DNA of 64,000 nt, taken from NCBI RefSeq assembly GCF_022376445.1, contig NW_025955048.1, forward strand, positions 1 to 64,000, read 5' to 3'. Positions within the stretch are counted from its first letter, which is position 1. Each line of letters opens with the position of its first letter. The position numbers were made by a program, and so were the translations under genes. Of the stretch, positions 32,323-45,900 are shown one piece after another. This DNA comes from Fomitopsis serialis. Lineage: Eukaryota; Basidiomycota; Agaricomycetes; Polyporales; Fomitopsidaceae. The notes below the pieces were generated by a model that worked only from the letters and a program-made list of their open reading frames with translations, was not told where the DNA came from and searched no databases.

Positions 32323-33835
32323 ATGTCCAGAGCAAGGTTGAAGACCCAATGGCGGAGGGGACCCCTACCCAGTGCTAATCATATCGTATTGTCGGTGTAA
32401 ATACACAACATCTCAGCTAAAGTACCGCATGCAAAGTGATAATCGGTGATGATGTGTGCCCTCTTACCACATTTCCGTGGTCCTGGGAAAGGCTCGTTCA
32501 TCTTATACAGTTCTGTCTGAAGTGACTGCTAGGGTGTCCGTGCTTCTGTGATGTCGGTCAGCCTCGGTGGTGGGCAAATTCATATGGCCTTTTAGCGTGG
32601 GGCCAAGGAATTGACTGGTCTACGTACTGGGTCACACGCCCAGAAGCGATCCCTTCCTTGTCCTACTGGATTTGCCGCGTCGATTTTCGACCAACCGGTT
32701 ATGTAAGGCCTATACCAATTCAATTGCAACAAAGCAAGCGACGAACACGCACTTCAACACAAGATTCGGGACGTGTAGTCCTCCAGACCCGTAGCACCAT
32801 TTATCAGACGATCGCCAGTGAATTTAGTCATCCCTACAAGCCGCTCGTCAACAGCTAAAGAGACTGCAGTTGCTATGTGATTCACATACTTCTTTGCTCG
32901 AGTCCTTTGAGGTGGAGGGCCGATGTCCGTTTGACGTTTGACGGTGCTATCAAGCAGCCAACCACGTAGAAGGCCGTCTCCTGCGCCACGAGCACAGTGA
33001 ATACGACGGTGACTCAACGGTTACTCGCAATGGTTTACAGACATACGAGAGCCTCCACTGAGAACAGATTGCAGGACGCAGCACTCGCTCAAGCCGTCGA
33101 TCGTCTGTTCGACTCGTTTAAAATGTAAGCTTGAGCAGTGGAACGAGGTCCATGATTCACCATGACCGCGGATAACCTACATTCGATGAGTGCCTGAGAC
33201 ATGTGTGTGATGACAGGGTATTCCGTACCAGGCGAACAATCGACAAATCCCTGCTATGTAGAAGCATACCGTACCTCAAGCTCCTGTCTTGAGCCGACGA
33301 TCGGCGACCCTCCCGGACGCCATCCATGCCTGGTCGCGGTTCCGCATCCTATCTCGGAACAAGACAACAGCTCGAGAGGCACACGGCAGTATAACCATGG
33401 TGCCTTGCGGTCCCTACGCTTGGAACAATGGACACCTGAGTTCACGGAATAGGTCGATCAACTTCGGGAGACTTGCGTGATTCCACGAGACACAACTCAG
33501 ATGACGGCCAACTGATTGGAGGAGCGAGCGCACAGCCCAGGAAGAGGGTGCTGTGAACGCTATGAAAACCATATAGCCGCAGATGGGTCTCCCTTAGTGC
33601 AATCACGCCAACACATTGCAGCACGTCAACATAGATGAGCTACAGAATTGTTGCATCCACCCTCGTTAGCTTGGCGAGCGCAAACGGAAACAATGAAGGG
33701 ATGAACATCATAGATGGGAAGCAGATGACACAATACGCAAAGACCTAACGTCTCCATTCTTCGTTCCGGGGGTACAGCGCCAAGCAAAGTTCACCAAGCA
33801 CCAGATCGCGCACGCTGAGTAAGATCACGGAGGTC
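32323..33835. other. No gene supported
   Basis: About 1.5 kb with only short frames on both strands and no recognisable protein, repeat or RNA. Confidence 0.3.
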
Positions 33836-35181
33836 CTACCAGTTCGCCTGTGGACGCTCCATACGAACGTCTGAATTGCATCCGGTCATATCAGCATCTG
33901 CTCGCTACTCAGGCAGGCGCAATGGCAAGCTCACCATAACTCTTCGCCTTCAAGCGCTCGATGCGGCACTTCGTTCGTTCGACCTCCTGCTTGAGTCCTG
34001 TTCATAACGTAGTGAGACGCTAGACCGACCCGAGACAAGTGGACTCACGCGTGTTCTCCGCGATGAGCTTCACGTCGCGGTCGTACGTCTCCCGGATCTT
34101 GCGCCGCAACGCCCTATCTTTGTCCTGCAGGTCACGCCTAGGTCCACGTCCAGGTTCGGCCTTGATGCTTGGTCGAGCGTTGCCCGTAGTATTGTTGCCC
34201 GAGTCCACGGTCGCTTGAAGCAGAGCACGGTCGTTCGGGGGTTCACCTTTCACGAAGGGGTGAACGGGTCCTTGAGCGGTGATGACCCGAGTAACAGAAG
34301 TCTTCGCCGGAGCAGAACCCGCCAAAGCACCAGGAAGAGCCTCAGGTAGTGCAGAGTCGGTACCAGACTCAGGTTTGACAGGTACCACAGAGACCCGAGA
34401 GCTAGCGTTCGTGACAGAAGCGAGAGGAGCTCTTGTCCCAGTCGACATATCGGGATTCTGCCCAGCTATGTTAGAGTCTGTGGTTGGCTGTGCGCTTGCC
34501 GTCGCCGGAGGTACTTGCTCAACACGGGCTTTCTTTGCCTGAGACGGCTCGGAGGAGGGTTGCGCCCGACGCTTTCGGGCAAGATGAAACGTGTCCGGCA
34601 CTCCTGGGATGAGGGTGGGCGGAAGCCTAATCCGGCGACCTCAGTCTATGTTTGATATCGGGAAGCAGCACATTGGGGGACTCACGGACTCGCTGGAACC
34701 TCTGTTATCTCGCAACTGCGGCAAATCATCAATGAGGAACAGTCGCCCCGTGATGCATCGCCGTAGTGCACAGCGAACGTTGCGGGTGTGCCAGCCGCAG
34801 CACGGGTACAGAGTATGGCTCGAAAAGCAGAATACTCACATTTCTAGGGTCTCAAGCAGAGCAGCATTGGCGCGCACAACATCGACCTGTCGCCGTATAC
34901 CATCGATGAAGATGTCCTGGACAGCGGGTGGTCAATTCCTCCAAGTCGTGCTTCAGTGAACAGCGAACACCTACCCCGACGTCGCCCATCATCTTCCAGT
35001 AGCACATCACGCGAGCCGCCTGCCAGTCCAAGAGATAGAGCATCCTAGGTAGCGGTAGTTCAAGCGATTTGAGGTTGTCCTTGACGAAAGCCTTGGGGAA
35101 ACTGCGCGACCGCGACTTGTGCAGCCGGAAGAATTCCGCGTTCAGACCGACATATTGCAGAGTGATGGCAAAAGCAGGCAT
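33836..35181 (-). CDS. Coiled-coil family member A
   Basis: The start is the ATG at 35181. Exon 1 is 34975-35181 (69 codons, phase 0) and encodes the family N-terminal domain (FAITLQYVGL, SFPKAFVKDNLKSLELPLP, ARVMCYWKMMGD). Exon 2 is 34840-34916 and encodes a helix ending LETLEM. A mini-exon probably follows. The long exon, about 34051-34640, is Ser/Thr/Pro/Ala-rich with basic patches (ARKRRAQ, QAKKARVEQ) and three SUMO-consensus sites (VKPE, VKGE, IKAE), ending in a charged helix (RRKIRETYDRDVKLIAENTR). The 33935-33997 exon (63 nt, phase 1-1) encodes LKQEVERTKCRIERLKAKSY. A short last exon ends at the TAG at 33836-33838. Likely nuclear. It faces away from member B at 37148. The mini-exon boundary is the weak point of the model. 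Confidence 0.65.
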
Positions 35182-37147
35182 AGCAGTGTAGAAAGTCTTA
35201 GACAAGCCTGGTGACCTACGAGAAAGCGAGAATAGTGGAAGCGAGGAACAAGGAAGAGGAGGACGAGGCGGAGGCCAGGGCCGCTGCTCTGCCGCAGTCA
35301 GCCCAAAGTCAGCCACCCCCACTGGCATCATGTCTTGTTGCGAATCAAACCGACCGGGCCTCTTACATTGCCAGCGAAGTAAGCGGCATACAGTCTCGTA
35401 GCGATGTATGCGTACTTTACTAACGGAAGTGTTCCAGCCAGAGCATGGCGTGAATGTAACGTATGTACCGGGGTCGTCGAGGGGGTTGCCTTCACCCCCG
35501 ACAAACATGGCGAGGCCACCGTCTCGCTTCACGACACTCAGATCGTAGCGACTACCATCATGCCAATCGCTGCCAAATGCTATCCCTCGAGTCTCACATA
35601 TGAGGCCTAATCTCCTTTGGCACCGTAGGCAATAACAGCCATACGGTCAAGATGCATCGCGAGGTCGACAACAGGCTCACCGCTGCTCGCCATTCTGTGT
35701 AATAGTTATTTCCTGACAGGACCTATCATGATGCCTCTAGGACCCAGCGTTCGATGTTCTTTGAATGTTAATGCTGGTGTACGCATGTCTCCGTTGATAC
35801 GCCACCTATGACCTGTCCGTGTGTTTGTCTGCTAATGCCGTATCCTATCCGCTCAGGGCAAAGACTTATGGGGAACTGCGACTATGACGACAGTATTCAA
35901 TATGCAGGTCAATCATACTCAGGCTGAAGTCAACGTGATCCACCGTCGAGACCCATTTGATGGTGGGTCATGTTCAGGATGCATGCCGTTTGCTCTTGAC
36001 CAGGCATCTCTGATTGACCTGCATTCGCCTAGGTATGTATACACGCCAGAAGACAGTACTTCCGGGGGCAGTTATACGCGCCACTCAAGGACGCATCCTA
36101 GCGTCCCTATCTCCATTTGGTCGTGGAGGTCGCTACGCTCTTCAAGTTGAACGCTAGAGATACGACAATCCCCCTATAGGTCCGTATGTGCGCTTGCTTT
36201 GCCTAGTGGCGAGTAAAGAGGCCGTCGACGGGCTGATAGGCAGATGACAGGTCACAGAAGACGATGCAGCATCTGTCGAGAACAGTTCTGCCGACTTCGA
36301 TGGCAACACGCTCCTGCCGCCTTCGCGCGCTCAAACGCAGGGAGGTTCCATAGGAGCTCATGCACGCTTGCCGTTGGACGGGCTACGGCTGTGCTAGTAC
36401 CGCTCATCTGCGCATCGCCTTCACCGGTCCAACAGCCTCTCGCGATGTTCTGCACGTGATCCCTTATTGGACAACCGAAATGCAAAAGTCTGGTGGGTGT
36501 GGATGGCTGACGGTCTTGAAAATTCATCGCAGAGAGTGCTCCTGGCATTCGAGCTCTCGTGCAGCTTCATCGAAAGAATTCAGTGGACGACCCAGGACTT
36601 CCCGGTGCAGGGGGCGATATGCGTTGATCAGTGGTTGGGGTCGTTCGTGCCCAGTTGACAATGGCGTATCACCCTCTGTAATTTAGGCACCCTGGGCAAC
36701 GTAACCTTTTTAGCGTGGTGAGCTGTACGACCTTTTATGCTCTCCTCGCGCGTTATTATATTGGTGACACATGTCTAGTTTATTTCGCTTCGCTGCCAAA
36801 CGAGCGATGCACCGACGCCAATTTCATCGCATGTGGGCATCACACAAGTACTGTATTTTGTTCTATACGATACGACTGATCATGTTTCTTCGTGCCAATC
36901 GTGATCCTGAATGATTGCAACGAGTGACGAGGCCTACCCGTCACTGAAGGCTTCTGTTCCAGAACCTACGCAGGCTGACAGGTCGCTCTGACAGCGGCTG
37001 ACCGTCACATTCGCGATCATATCTCAATCGGCCAGCCTCTGCCGTTCTCTCCGTCCTCTTACCTCTTTGACTTTGCTGTCGCGATACTCACCAGCCCAGT
37101 CGGCCACGTCATATCCTCGCTCGCTCGCTCGTCCTCCCATCACAACG
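35182..37147. promoter_or_regulatory. Intergenic region between divergent family members A and B
   Basis: About 2 kb holding the 5' ends of two diverging paralogues. A frame on the plus strand at 36467-36658 (NRNAKVWWVWMADGLENSS) is not supported as a gene. CT-rich DNA precedes the ATG at 37148. Confidence 0.35.
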
Positions 37148-38452
37148 ATGGCTTCCGAAACATCCGCAAATGGCTGCTCGATTCACGTCTACTATCGTCT
37201 TGACGGTAGTAGAGTTGCCTATTTGAGGAGTGCGGCTGACAAGACGCGAAACTACTACGACCGATTCCTCAGGCACGACTTGCGATACTTGGGATTCCGC
37301 GACGCCCAAAAAACGTTACTTCAGAGGGGCGTCGAGGGCAAAATCGAGTGCAGATGGCATCCACAAGACGACGAGGTGAGTTTCTGTCGGACTTGTCTGC
37401 GATTCTCTCGACGCCTGACTCTTCACCTCGGTCAGGACGACGTCGAGGTCATCCGGGAGCAAGTTCACTTTCTTCAACAGTCGGATGCAGCGCGGATGAT
37501 GGAACTCCTGGAAATGTACGTGTTCCCGTATCGATAATGAGACTCATCTTGAATAACCGAAGTTGCATGTGTAGCTCGAGGATCGAGATGGTGCCATCGT
37601 AAGTCGTCGTCTGCTTCGCTTCTTCACCTGCTTCCGTAGTGCGCTAGCCATCTACGTCCCTATCGTACTCTCAGTTGATGATATAGTGACGGGGACATAT
37701 GCAGACTGGACTGTGCCTGACTCTGCCCTCATGTCTATTGGTACGAGGATGCGGGCATGGCCTGCCCCAATGTCTCACAGTACGAGACGAGTCGCGTAAA
37801 CTGGGCAGTTCGTAAATGTGCGCGAACCTATCCCAGGTTGAATACGTGGATACTGTCTGATTACGCTTCAGTTCTGTATCTCTTTCATGCCGAATTGCTC
37901 ACGTCTGATTTCGTATTTCCCCACCGCAGGCCCCCGTCCGTGAATCCACCCGAGACCCAAGCTTTCGCACCAAACCAACAATCGGCAACGCTCGCTGCAA
38001 GTACGCAAGTTGATCCCACCCCGTCACCCTACATCAAGAGAGAACAACAGGACGGCCAGACCATAGAAACGCGTCACAGCACATCCCAAGCTACCGTCGA
38101 CGCGCCAACCGAACGGGATCTTCTCGAGCTCAGGGATCTTCTCGAGCGACACCAAGCTTGCGAGGCCCTTCACAAGACCCAGAATACCAGTGAGATCCTC
38201 TTCTTCGTGTCTGTGGGCATGCCATACCGCGGCGGAGACGGCTGAACATCGCACAGAGCTCCAGGCCGAGTATCGGTGTCTACAAGGAGAGGAGCGCCGG
38301 GCGACAGAGGAGCACAGGCGTAAGATCTCTTGTGCGGTTACATCGTGTGGAGCATGAGCTAATGGCGGTTATAACTCGTAGGCTTACGCCGAATGTCGGA
38401 AAGCCACTCCAACAGGGGCGCACGCCGTGTAGGAAAGACAGCGCGACGATAG
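37148..38452 (+). CDS. Coiled-coil family member B
   Basis: Exon 1 is 37148-37375 (76 codons, phase 0; SIHVYYRLDGSRVAYLRS, RFLRHDLRYLGF, KIECRWHPQDDE). Exon 2 is 37436-37515 (helix, ending MELLEM in phase 2). A mini-exon at about 37576-37600 encodes SRIEMVPS. The Ser/Thr/Pro exon (from about 37928) carries a SUMO-type site IKRE and ends in a charged helix (ERDLLELRDLLERHQACEAL). The 38257-38319 exon (63 nt, phase 1-1) encodes LQAEYRCLQGEERRATEEHR. A basic last exon ends at the TAG 38450-38452. Intron positions and phases match members A and C. The interval 37601-37927 is long for an intron here and may hide another exon. Function is not known; the charged coiled coil suggests self-association. 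Confidence 0.65.
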
Positions 38453-41400
38453 TGGGTGACTCAATACGACCGCGGGACAGCACTCGAGTTGCATCATGTC
38501 GCCCAGATTCTGATCAGTTCGTCATGACCGTTGACATCGCATCTCAGCTCTCTTTGCCAAGCTAGAGTGTCGAACCAACCAGCCTGGCGTTTTGTCTTGA
38601 AACAGATTGTCAGCTGACAACGCTCGCCCACTCGCGACATTCAGTTCTGAGATGGGCGGAGAAGTCAAGCGCTGTTGCAAGTTGTATGTAAGGCATACCA
38701 CCACAGCCAAACACCTATCTGAGGAGGAAGTGCTCTCAAAGCTCAGCGCTGGTCGGATCGCTACGACAAACAAGGAGCCGTTTGATCAATCAGCTGAATG
38801 AATCGGTACGTCCTCGACAAAATGCTCGACGGTATCGGCACAAGTACGGGGCTCCATGGCGCTCTCTAAATTCAGACGCGGTCGGAATGGTTTCGGAGGC
38901 AGACAGCGCGTATGTTGAAACACCGACTGTCGACTTTTTTTTGACAACAGACATTGACAATCCTACAGGTCGATGGCGCCGAAATGAGCACAGGTAGGGT
39001 ATCTTGACATAGCGACAAAATTCTGATTCATTAAATCCCTGCCCTCAGGTCCTGAAAGCTTGACTCTTCGGGCTTGATCTCGTGCTGTTAACACCTGTGT
39101 GGTCTGATTGGACGCGCTGGCAAGTCGGAAACAAGCAGCACCCCAAACTCATACATGAGGCAACCTCTGTCTTCGTGCGTGTATCGTCGGACGCTTCACA
39201 GAACCCTCAAAGGCCGATCAGGCTGCACTAGAAGTTACTCTACGTGCTACACAGTTGACCGCAGGTTCTTGCACGTATGCAGTGGTTACATTCCAGCCAA
39301 TGGAAACCGGCAACGCTCAGCCTCACTGCGACACAGGTACGACGCTTGCCTAGATCCGCCGCCCACACCGGCCTGTCTCTCTATCAGATTGACGTACTAT
39401 ATTCGCCTGTCACCGTATCAGTATCCCACCTGTGGGCCGGTGGCACACCACCACAGTGGGCAGATAGACTTTGTCACTTGACAGGTAAGCATCGGCGCAT
39501 CACTCAAGATACGTATGTTGACCCCCGAAATCGCCGTAGTAGCTCGGCTGCCTTGTTCATCGCAAACGCGCAGATGCGGCACGGCATTCAGGGTTCACGT
39601 TCACCGGCCAACACATGAAACTGACAGCCCTGCCGTAGCTCGGACCTTCCTCAAAACTCTCTCCTTGGTAGAGGTAGGGAACACCCGGACCTTTTTTGCC
39701 ACCTCGAGCGCTCACGCATTACGATATTGCAATGCAGTTTCTGTTCGCGTCGGAGGGTATCACTGAGGGGCCTGCACAGGATGCCGTAACGCCTGGGTCT
39801 GCTGAAATCCTGTCAGCAGACCGTCCCCGGACCCGCGTGCCTGTAGCGTGCTCACGGTTCTCGCTCGAGTCGGGTCAAGAAGGACCTCCGCGTGGGCCGG
39901 AATCAAGCGAACCTCGCGAAGCAGGTCAGAGTTCGCCTGTTATGTATGCACCTCAATCTGTCATTGACCACTGCGATTCGCGATAAGAATCAAACCTTGT
40001 CCATCCTTGCGTCGGCGAAGACATAGGTAGTATCGCGGACTTGCATGTGCAACAATGAGACACTCTGTAGGTCGGAAATGATCAGAGCATGCATCAGTAC
40101 CTCACTCGTGTCATGTACCAGGGATACAGCATTGGATGGATTGGCAAGGTGTGGGGTCACCTACGGTGGCAGAACCCAATTGTCAAATTTATGGAGAAGA
40201 TGGAACACATGTGCTCCAACCTCAAGGCCTCAAGGCAGCCACTTATTTCGAATGACCAGTCGAGGCATGGCTCCGGTCACCCTCGAAGTTCACGCTCGTC
40301 AGTCCTGGACTACTTCTGGAGCGTACTTCCTGACAAAGACTCCTTGGTACCTTCTACCGCCCCCTTTCAAAATGATATAGTATCGCCGCTGCTCCCTCTG
40401 CTCTTACCTCCATTCGCAAGTCTCTGATCTCGACCTCTAGTCTTCGAATCATTCAGGCGTTACCAGAATCAGCCACTCTTCTCTTCCTTCATTCAAAGCT
40501 TGCCTTCGCCGATCAGCGAACCACGCGCAATACCGATGCCCCGAGATCCTTGCGCCGGTAGAGCTTATCTGGTCCATCATCTCATGCGTTTTTCGTACCT
40601 GAAGCCAGTTCAGCAGATTGTATGTACAAAAGGCTGGCAGGGACAGGCACTCGGCCACATACCAAATCCTCCGAGCCGCACTACAGACTTAGCTTTGATG
40701 CAAATGACGGATGACGGCCGACGCGTACGGATGCCATGAAATATCGGCCGTGACTGCGACTTCTCGCAAGCCGGCGGCATGTCTTCGACCTTGAAGGTAC
40801 CGAACGAGTGGTACAATGCCTGCCAGCCCTGTCGACCATTACGTCTTCTCAGCGACGTCGGCGGACGAGAATGCCGTTTATCAAGGCGATTTACACCGCC
40901 TCGCCCTTGCCCTGCTCTGCGCATGCCATGTCCTCATGACGACAACGCGCTCCTATGCTTACAATCGCGAAATCATCCATTGGTAAGTTGCTAGGGCTGG
41001 AAAGTCTAAGTTGACCTCGAACAGGCGTGAGACACCTTCGGGGGATGGTCCATCAAAGATGCACGGCGAGAAAGCGGTATAGCAGCAGAAATAGAGAATA
41101 ATCATTAGGCTATATACAACTATATTTCGACATTGTGTACAGTACTTCACGCATCCTACGATGCGACACACGCAAAGCGTCCAGAAGATCACCGTTTTCT
41201 ATCTATGTCAACTAAGAGAACCGTAACGAAGACCGTATAAGAACGGCCAGAAGATTAGAAACGTAGAGTACAACAAACGAGTCCGGGAAGAAACTATACG
41301 GCATACGAATACAGGACGATATGCGAATTATATACGAGGTCCGAGGCGTTGGACAAAGGTTCGGGGTCATGTGGGGTGTGTACGAAGATGCGATCATACG

Positions 41401-41539
41401 TCGACGAGTTCGCAGAACTCACCGAGACCGTTCAATTAGGGTATGTGTGTGCACAGGGTATGGCAGGGAAGAGCAGTGCACCAGTGAATACCGATACATT
41501 GACAGCGGCGCCGCGAACAGGGACCGCCGCCACACCCAC
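38453..41539. other. No gene supported
   Basis: Many short frames in all six readings, none with recognisable family features or consistent splice sites. It may hold gene remnants too decayed to name. Confidence 0.3.
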
Positions 41540-42966
41540 TCAGACAGCGCTCATGCGGCGGACTGCAGGCGCGCCGTGTCTCTGCGACGAGGCGGGTATC
41601 GGGAGCCCGGTACGTGGGTCGTGTGGAGACGACTGCATATGCGCGCGTGCATGCTCGGGCTTCGCGCGGCTGCGCTGGGAAAGGTGTTGGTAAGGAGCTG
41701 GCGAAGGAGCATGGTACGGCACGTGCGCGTACGCATTGGGATATTGCGCAGGGAATGGCGAGACAGAGGACGTGAGCCCAGGGCTCGGCAGGCTAGACGA
41801 GCCGGGCCAGCAGCGCGGGCGCGTAGGCGACTCCGCCGGCAGCTCAGGCGTGCCCGCCGTGATGAGCTCCATCAGACGCGGGTACTTGCGCGCCTCGGTG
41901 ACAAACAGCTGGGACGCGAAGAGCTCCGACCGAGGCCCTATGTGGATGCGCTCGAGCGATGGATTCTGGGAGATCTATCGAGAGACGTCAGATAAGCTCG
42001 CTCAGCACACTAGTGCGAGAAGCACACACCTCGAGCAGCGCGGTGTTCCAGACGGTGGGCAGGAGCGCGTTGACAGTTCGGAGCCTCGGAGCGGAGGCAA
42101 GCGACGTGGCGAATGACGCAGACGCAGGCGAGGGCGAGAAGCGGAAGGCAATTTGCACGCATTCCTGCGATGATGAGAACCGTGTCAGTTTGAGCAACTA
42201 ACGATCGCAGTCGAGAATGCGGCTAGTCCTCTTCTGGGCTGCATCGAGTCGTCGATCACCCAAAATGGCAAGGCGAAGACGTAATCTCCATGCGTACCAC
42301 ACAGCAGCGGCATTGGCAGGGACAGATTCGAGGACAGGGTGGAGACCAGCCAGACGAGCGGAACAAGAGAATCGGACTCACAAGGTATTTCCAGCGCCGG
42401 ATAGCCTTGCCGAGCTCCTCGAAGATGTGCGTCGGACCAGGCAGGGTCAAGTACGCATTCTTGCGGATGATGAGGTTCCGCAACCGTCGCATGCACGAGA
42501 AGCTGGTGCAGAAACGTACGACCGCCGCGTCAACGGTTGGCGGTCGCTGCGAGCTCACGGTTGGCACAGGCGGGCCAGAGGGCCCATTGTCGACGGTCAT
42601 GTCGAATTCCTCGAGAGCAGGGCAAAACCGGACAACGTCCGGGAGCATCTGATAGGTGCCCTCAACACGGATACTGCGTACCCAACGACCCAGCTCCGGG
42701 TTCGCGCGTAGGCTGTAGGCGAGCATCGCGGTCTGCCTGTCGGAGCGGAGGACGATGTGGCGGTAAAATGCGGGTGTCGCGATCCGGAGCCACTTCCGCG
42801 ATACCAGCAGGGACGTGGCATGAGGTGCAACGCCCGACTTTGTAGCATTGGGAGTCGCGACATGCCAGGACGGACGATGGGGCGTGGACGGCGCGGACGG
42901 CGTAACGGCAAAGGCGAGAATGCGCTCCAGGAGCTCCTCGGGCATGGTCGACAGTGTGAGGCGCAT
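41540..42966 (-). CDS. F-box-like protein
   Basis: The start is the ATG at 42966 (MRLTLSTMPEELLERILAF), a typical basidiomycete F-box start. Exon 1 runs 42382-42966 and carries LLVSRKWLRIATPAFYRHIV and a Leu-rich body. Later exons are 42030-42164 (ECVQIAFRFSPSPASASF, ending TALLE) and 41540-41974 (ISQNPSLERIHIGP, then a Pro/Ser-rich tail). The piece between, at about 42190-42330, holds coding-like ALPFWVIDDSM in a frame that the GTGAGT donor at 42381 does not join cleanly. Either an unusual intron or a small frameshift lies there. Expected role: substrate adaptor of an SCF ubiquitin ligase, by family. The final ~80 residues are low complexity. Confidence 0.65.
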
Positions 42967-45900
42967 GTTGGTGGTGGATTGGACTCTAGGTGGAACAGGG
43001 AGTAATGGAGTGCCGCGGGTTATATAAGATAGCAGAAACCTAGTATGACGCGAAACAGGAAGGATGAACGTCAGTATATGTTTAGCTGAGCGCTAGGAGG
43101 AGATTGCCCTGACACCGCGCCTATACAACTGGATGCAAGCGCTGCATAGGCCCCGCTGCCCGCCTCTTGCTCTACATCCATAAGCGTAGCGCGGGCATAG
43201 TGGAAGCGACGCCATGAGTGCACAGCCCGTGGCGTGAAGTAGCCCATCCTAGTTGGGTCAATTGCAGCAATGTTGACTGAGACCATACAGGGCAAGAGGG
43301 CGTCTCGACCGTCGCCGTCAGTCAAATGCCCTGATACAACGAGCTCGAAATGACGCATGACAGCGCAGTCAAGCATTGTCTGCTCTCCAGCGGGCAGCGG
43401 GTTGTACGATGTTGTACGGCGGTGACAACGCGAATGCAGGATGTACTCACCAGTTCAACTTCTAGCGGGGTATTGATGTCTATCGGCAAGCCTGTGTCTA
43501 GAGAGCACGAGCTGGAGAGGGGGCCCGAGGTGTTGCAACTTGCAGGTGAGACCTGTGAAGGCGAAACGTCTAGGCGGGCAGTGTAGGTGCGGCGGCGAGT
43601 ATGACGAGGGTCGACGACGCAAATTTGCCCGTCGTCTTTATGTCTTTTGCATGGTTCCACGCTCCGGGTCCAAGAGAAGGCAAACGTCAAATTCCAGCGA
43701 AGCGATGATGAGAGAACATACAAAAGCTCGGCGGCGGTGCCCACAGCATCGCATCCCCGAAAAGGCAACCGGTCAGGGCGCTGGCTAACTCCGGCGCTGA
43801 CCGATTGGCTGTCCCCGCTTCGTCCTCCCGCCGGCCCTGGTCGTCCATCTGCGGCCTCTGCGCGTCGCAATCTGTTGCCAGGATTCCACGCCAGGCCTGC
43901 CGCATCGAGGACAAGCGAGGGACCCGATTCGGAACGTTCTTTGACTTCGGCAACCACGTCGGAGACAGGCCACTTCGATCCAGGCCTCGCTCCTGTTCTC
44001 CCTTTCTGATCCCACAATTGGGGCTCCGTAATAACTCCCACCTCTCGACAATTCGCCTCAGCCGTTGCCATGCCCATGGCCACGTATTGACTCCAGGAAG
44101 CAGCAGTGCCTGGCCCCAAAGGTATCGATCGGCACACAATACCGGCGCACCCCTGTCTCATAGGACTCGGGCTTCACGGTCACATACAAGACCTGCCTGC
44201 GTCATCCACTCTGGCCGTGGCTGTCCTGCAGAGCATGATCGTCAGCTCACTCACTTTGTCCTGGACAATACCATCGGAGCGCCGGACGGCCGCACGGCAC
44301 TAGCCACGACCGAGAGCGCGTTTGGTACGTGAACCTCCGTTTGCCTTTTGGGACTGCTGCAGCAGCGCCTGCAAATGGGGCAGACTTACCCTCGAGAGCC
44401 CTCGAGGCTTGCGCGGGCCTCGCGACGATTGATTCGCGCCGTATGCGGGTCCGCCCTTGCCTCTTCGATACGACGAAGACTTGGAGCAGCCGTTCCTTGA
44501 TCATGACATGGACCCCGCGCCCGCGACGTTTTTCTGCAATCACCGACCAAACTCCATGTCTTCTGCCAGTGGTCCGAGCTAACGGAATGTGCTCCAGTTT
44601 TCACGAAGTGAAGGCGGCCGGTCGGTCGAAGCGTCAGCGCGGGTCCTCCGACCACGAAGTCTTCCTCGCAACTGGAGCCAAGTAAGTCCAGTCGTGTCCA
44701 GTACAAGGGCTGACGATAGTTCCCATATCTCAACAAGAGGGTCCTTTCGCTTCTTCTTGAAGGGCTATAGTGGACTCCGGAAACTGACGATGGGTCGGCC
44801 CCGTGGGTCTAAGGGTCTTTAGGTCTGGTACCTTGCCCACTTCCCAATAGTGCAACATGTATGTGTGCATTCATGTGTAACGAGAACTCGGTCAAAGAAG
44901 GGTTTACATGTATTGACCCGGTGCACTCACAATGCCCTGTCATTTCACTAGTGCGCCGCGGGATTGATCGTCGTGCATGCCGCCCTATGCCGCCGTCCCA
45001 CGCGCGGCATGGAAGGTGCCAACCAACGGGGCTAGCGGCGGGGTGCTGCGGTCAGCTCCATGCTCGGCGCGGGTCAGCAGCTGGGGAAGATCAACCGCGA
45101 AGACACCAGCATGCCACGAGCTCGGACGCGGGCGCAATGGAGGACAAGCTAACGTCCATATCGAGGCACGCAGGTGGACGCTCGTCGCCTTGTACAACGC
45201 GGAAATGACGGCTTTTTGCGAAGTCGAAGCGCAATGGGGCAGGTGCGACCGCGGGTTACACGTACGTATTCCTCGACTCGCTTCGCGCAGATTTCAGCGA
45301 AGTAGGAGGTGTCCAGCGCTGTAGCAGCAGGCGTAGCACTGTGGCCTGGAAAAGTTATTTGGATTGTGAGTTATCTTCGCCAGGGACCGGTCAGCAGGAA
45401 GGCACTATCTGAGAATGACATTACCGCGGGAAAACCAGAACTTTGACTGCCAGTCTGGAAAGAGCGGGTGTCGGTCAGAACAAGGAAGCGATGTTAGCGA
45501 AGGAAGATGCAGAATATCTGGTGGAAAGAGATCTGTCAATGTTATGTGGTGAGCGGTGATAGACGCTTCTGCAGTGTGAGAGTGTGGATTGAAGTCGCGG
45601 TCCTGAGTCGTAAAGATCAGTAGAGGACAGGATATATGCTCTACGATTATCATCTACCATGCGCATATAGTGTGCTTGGTTCAAAAGAGCGCGGCCTCAA
45701 AGAGTGCAGGAGGAAGGTTTGCTCGAGAAGGGAATGGGATTCGTCAATGGATATATGCGCGCGCTTAAGTTCCACGTATGGACATGTAATCCGACACTAT
45801 GTATCCGATCAACAGTCTAAGCTTGTAGCATGAGCTACGTGGCAAAGTAGAGCCTAGTATACATCATGTCATGGGGGAGCCTCGCGCAGCATGAGTCTGT

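Noticed and set aside
43322..44161. 279-codon minus-strand frame
   Set aside because: Overlaps equally open frames on the other strand, no domain, no splice logic, composition typical of noncoding GC-rich DNA.
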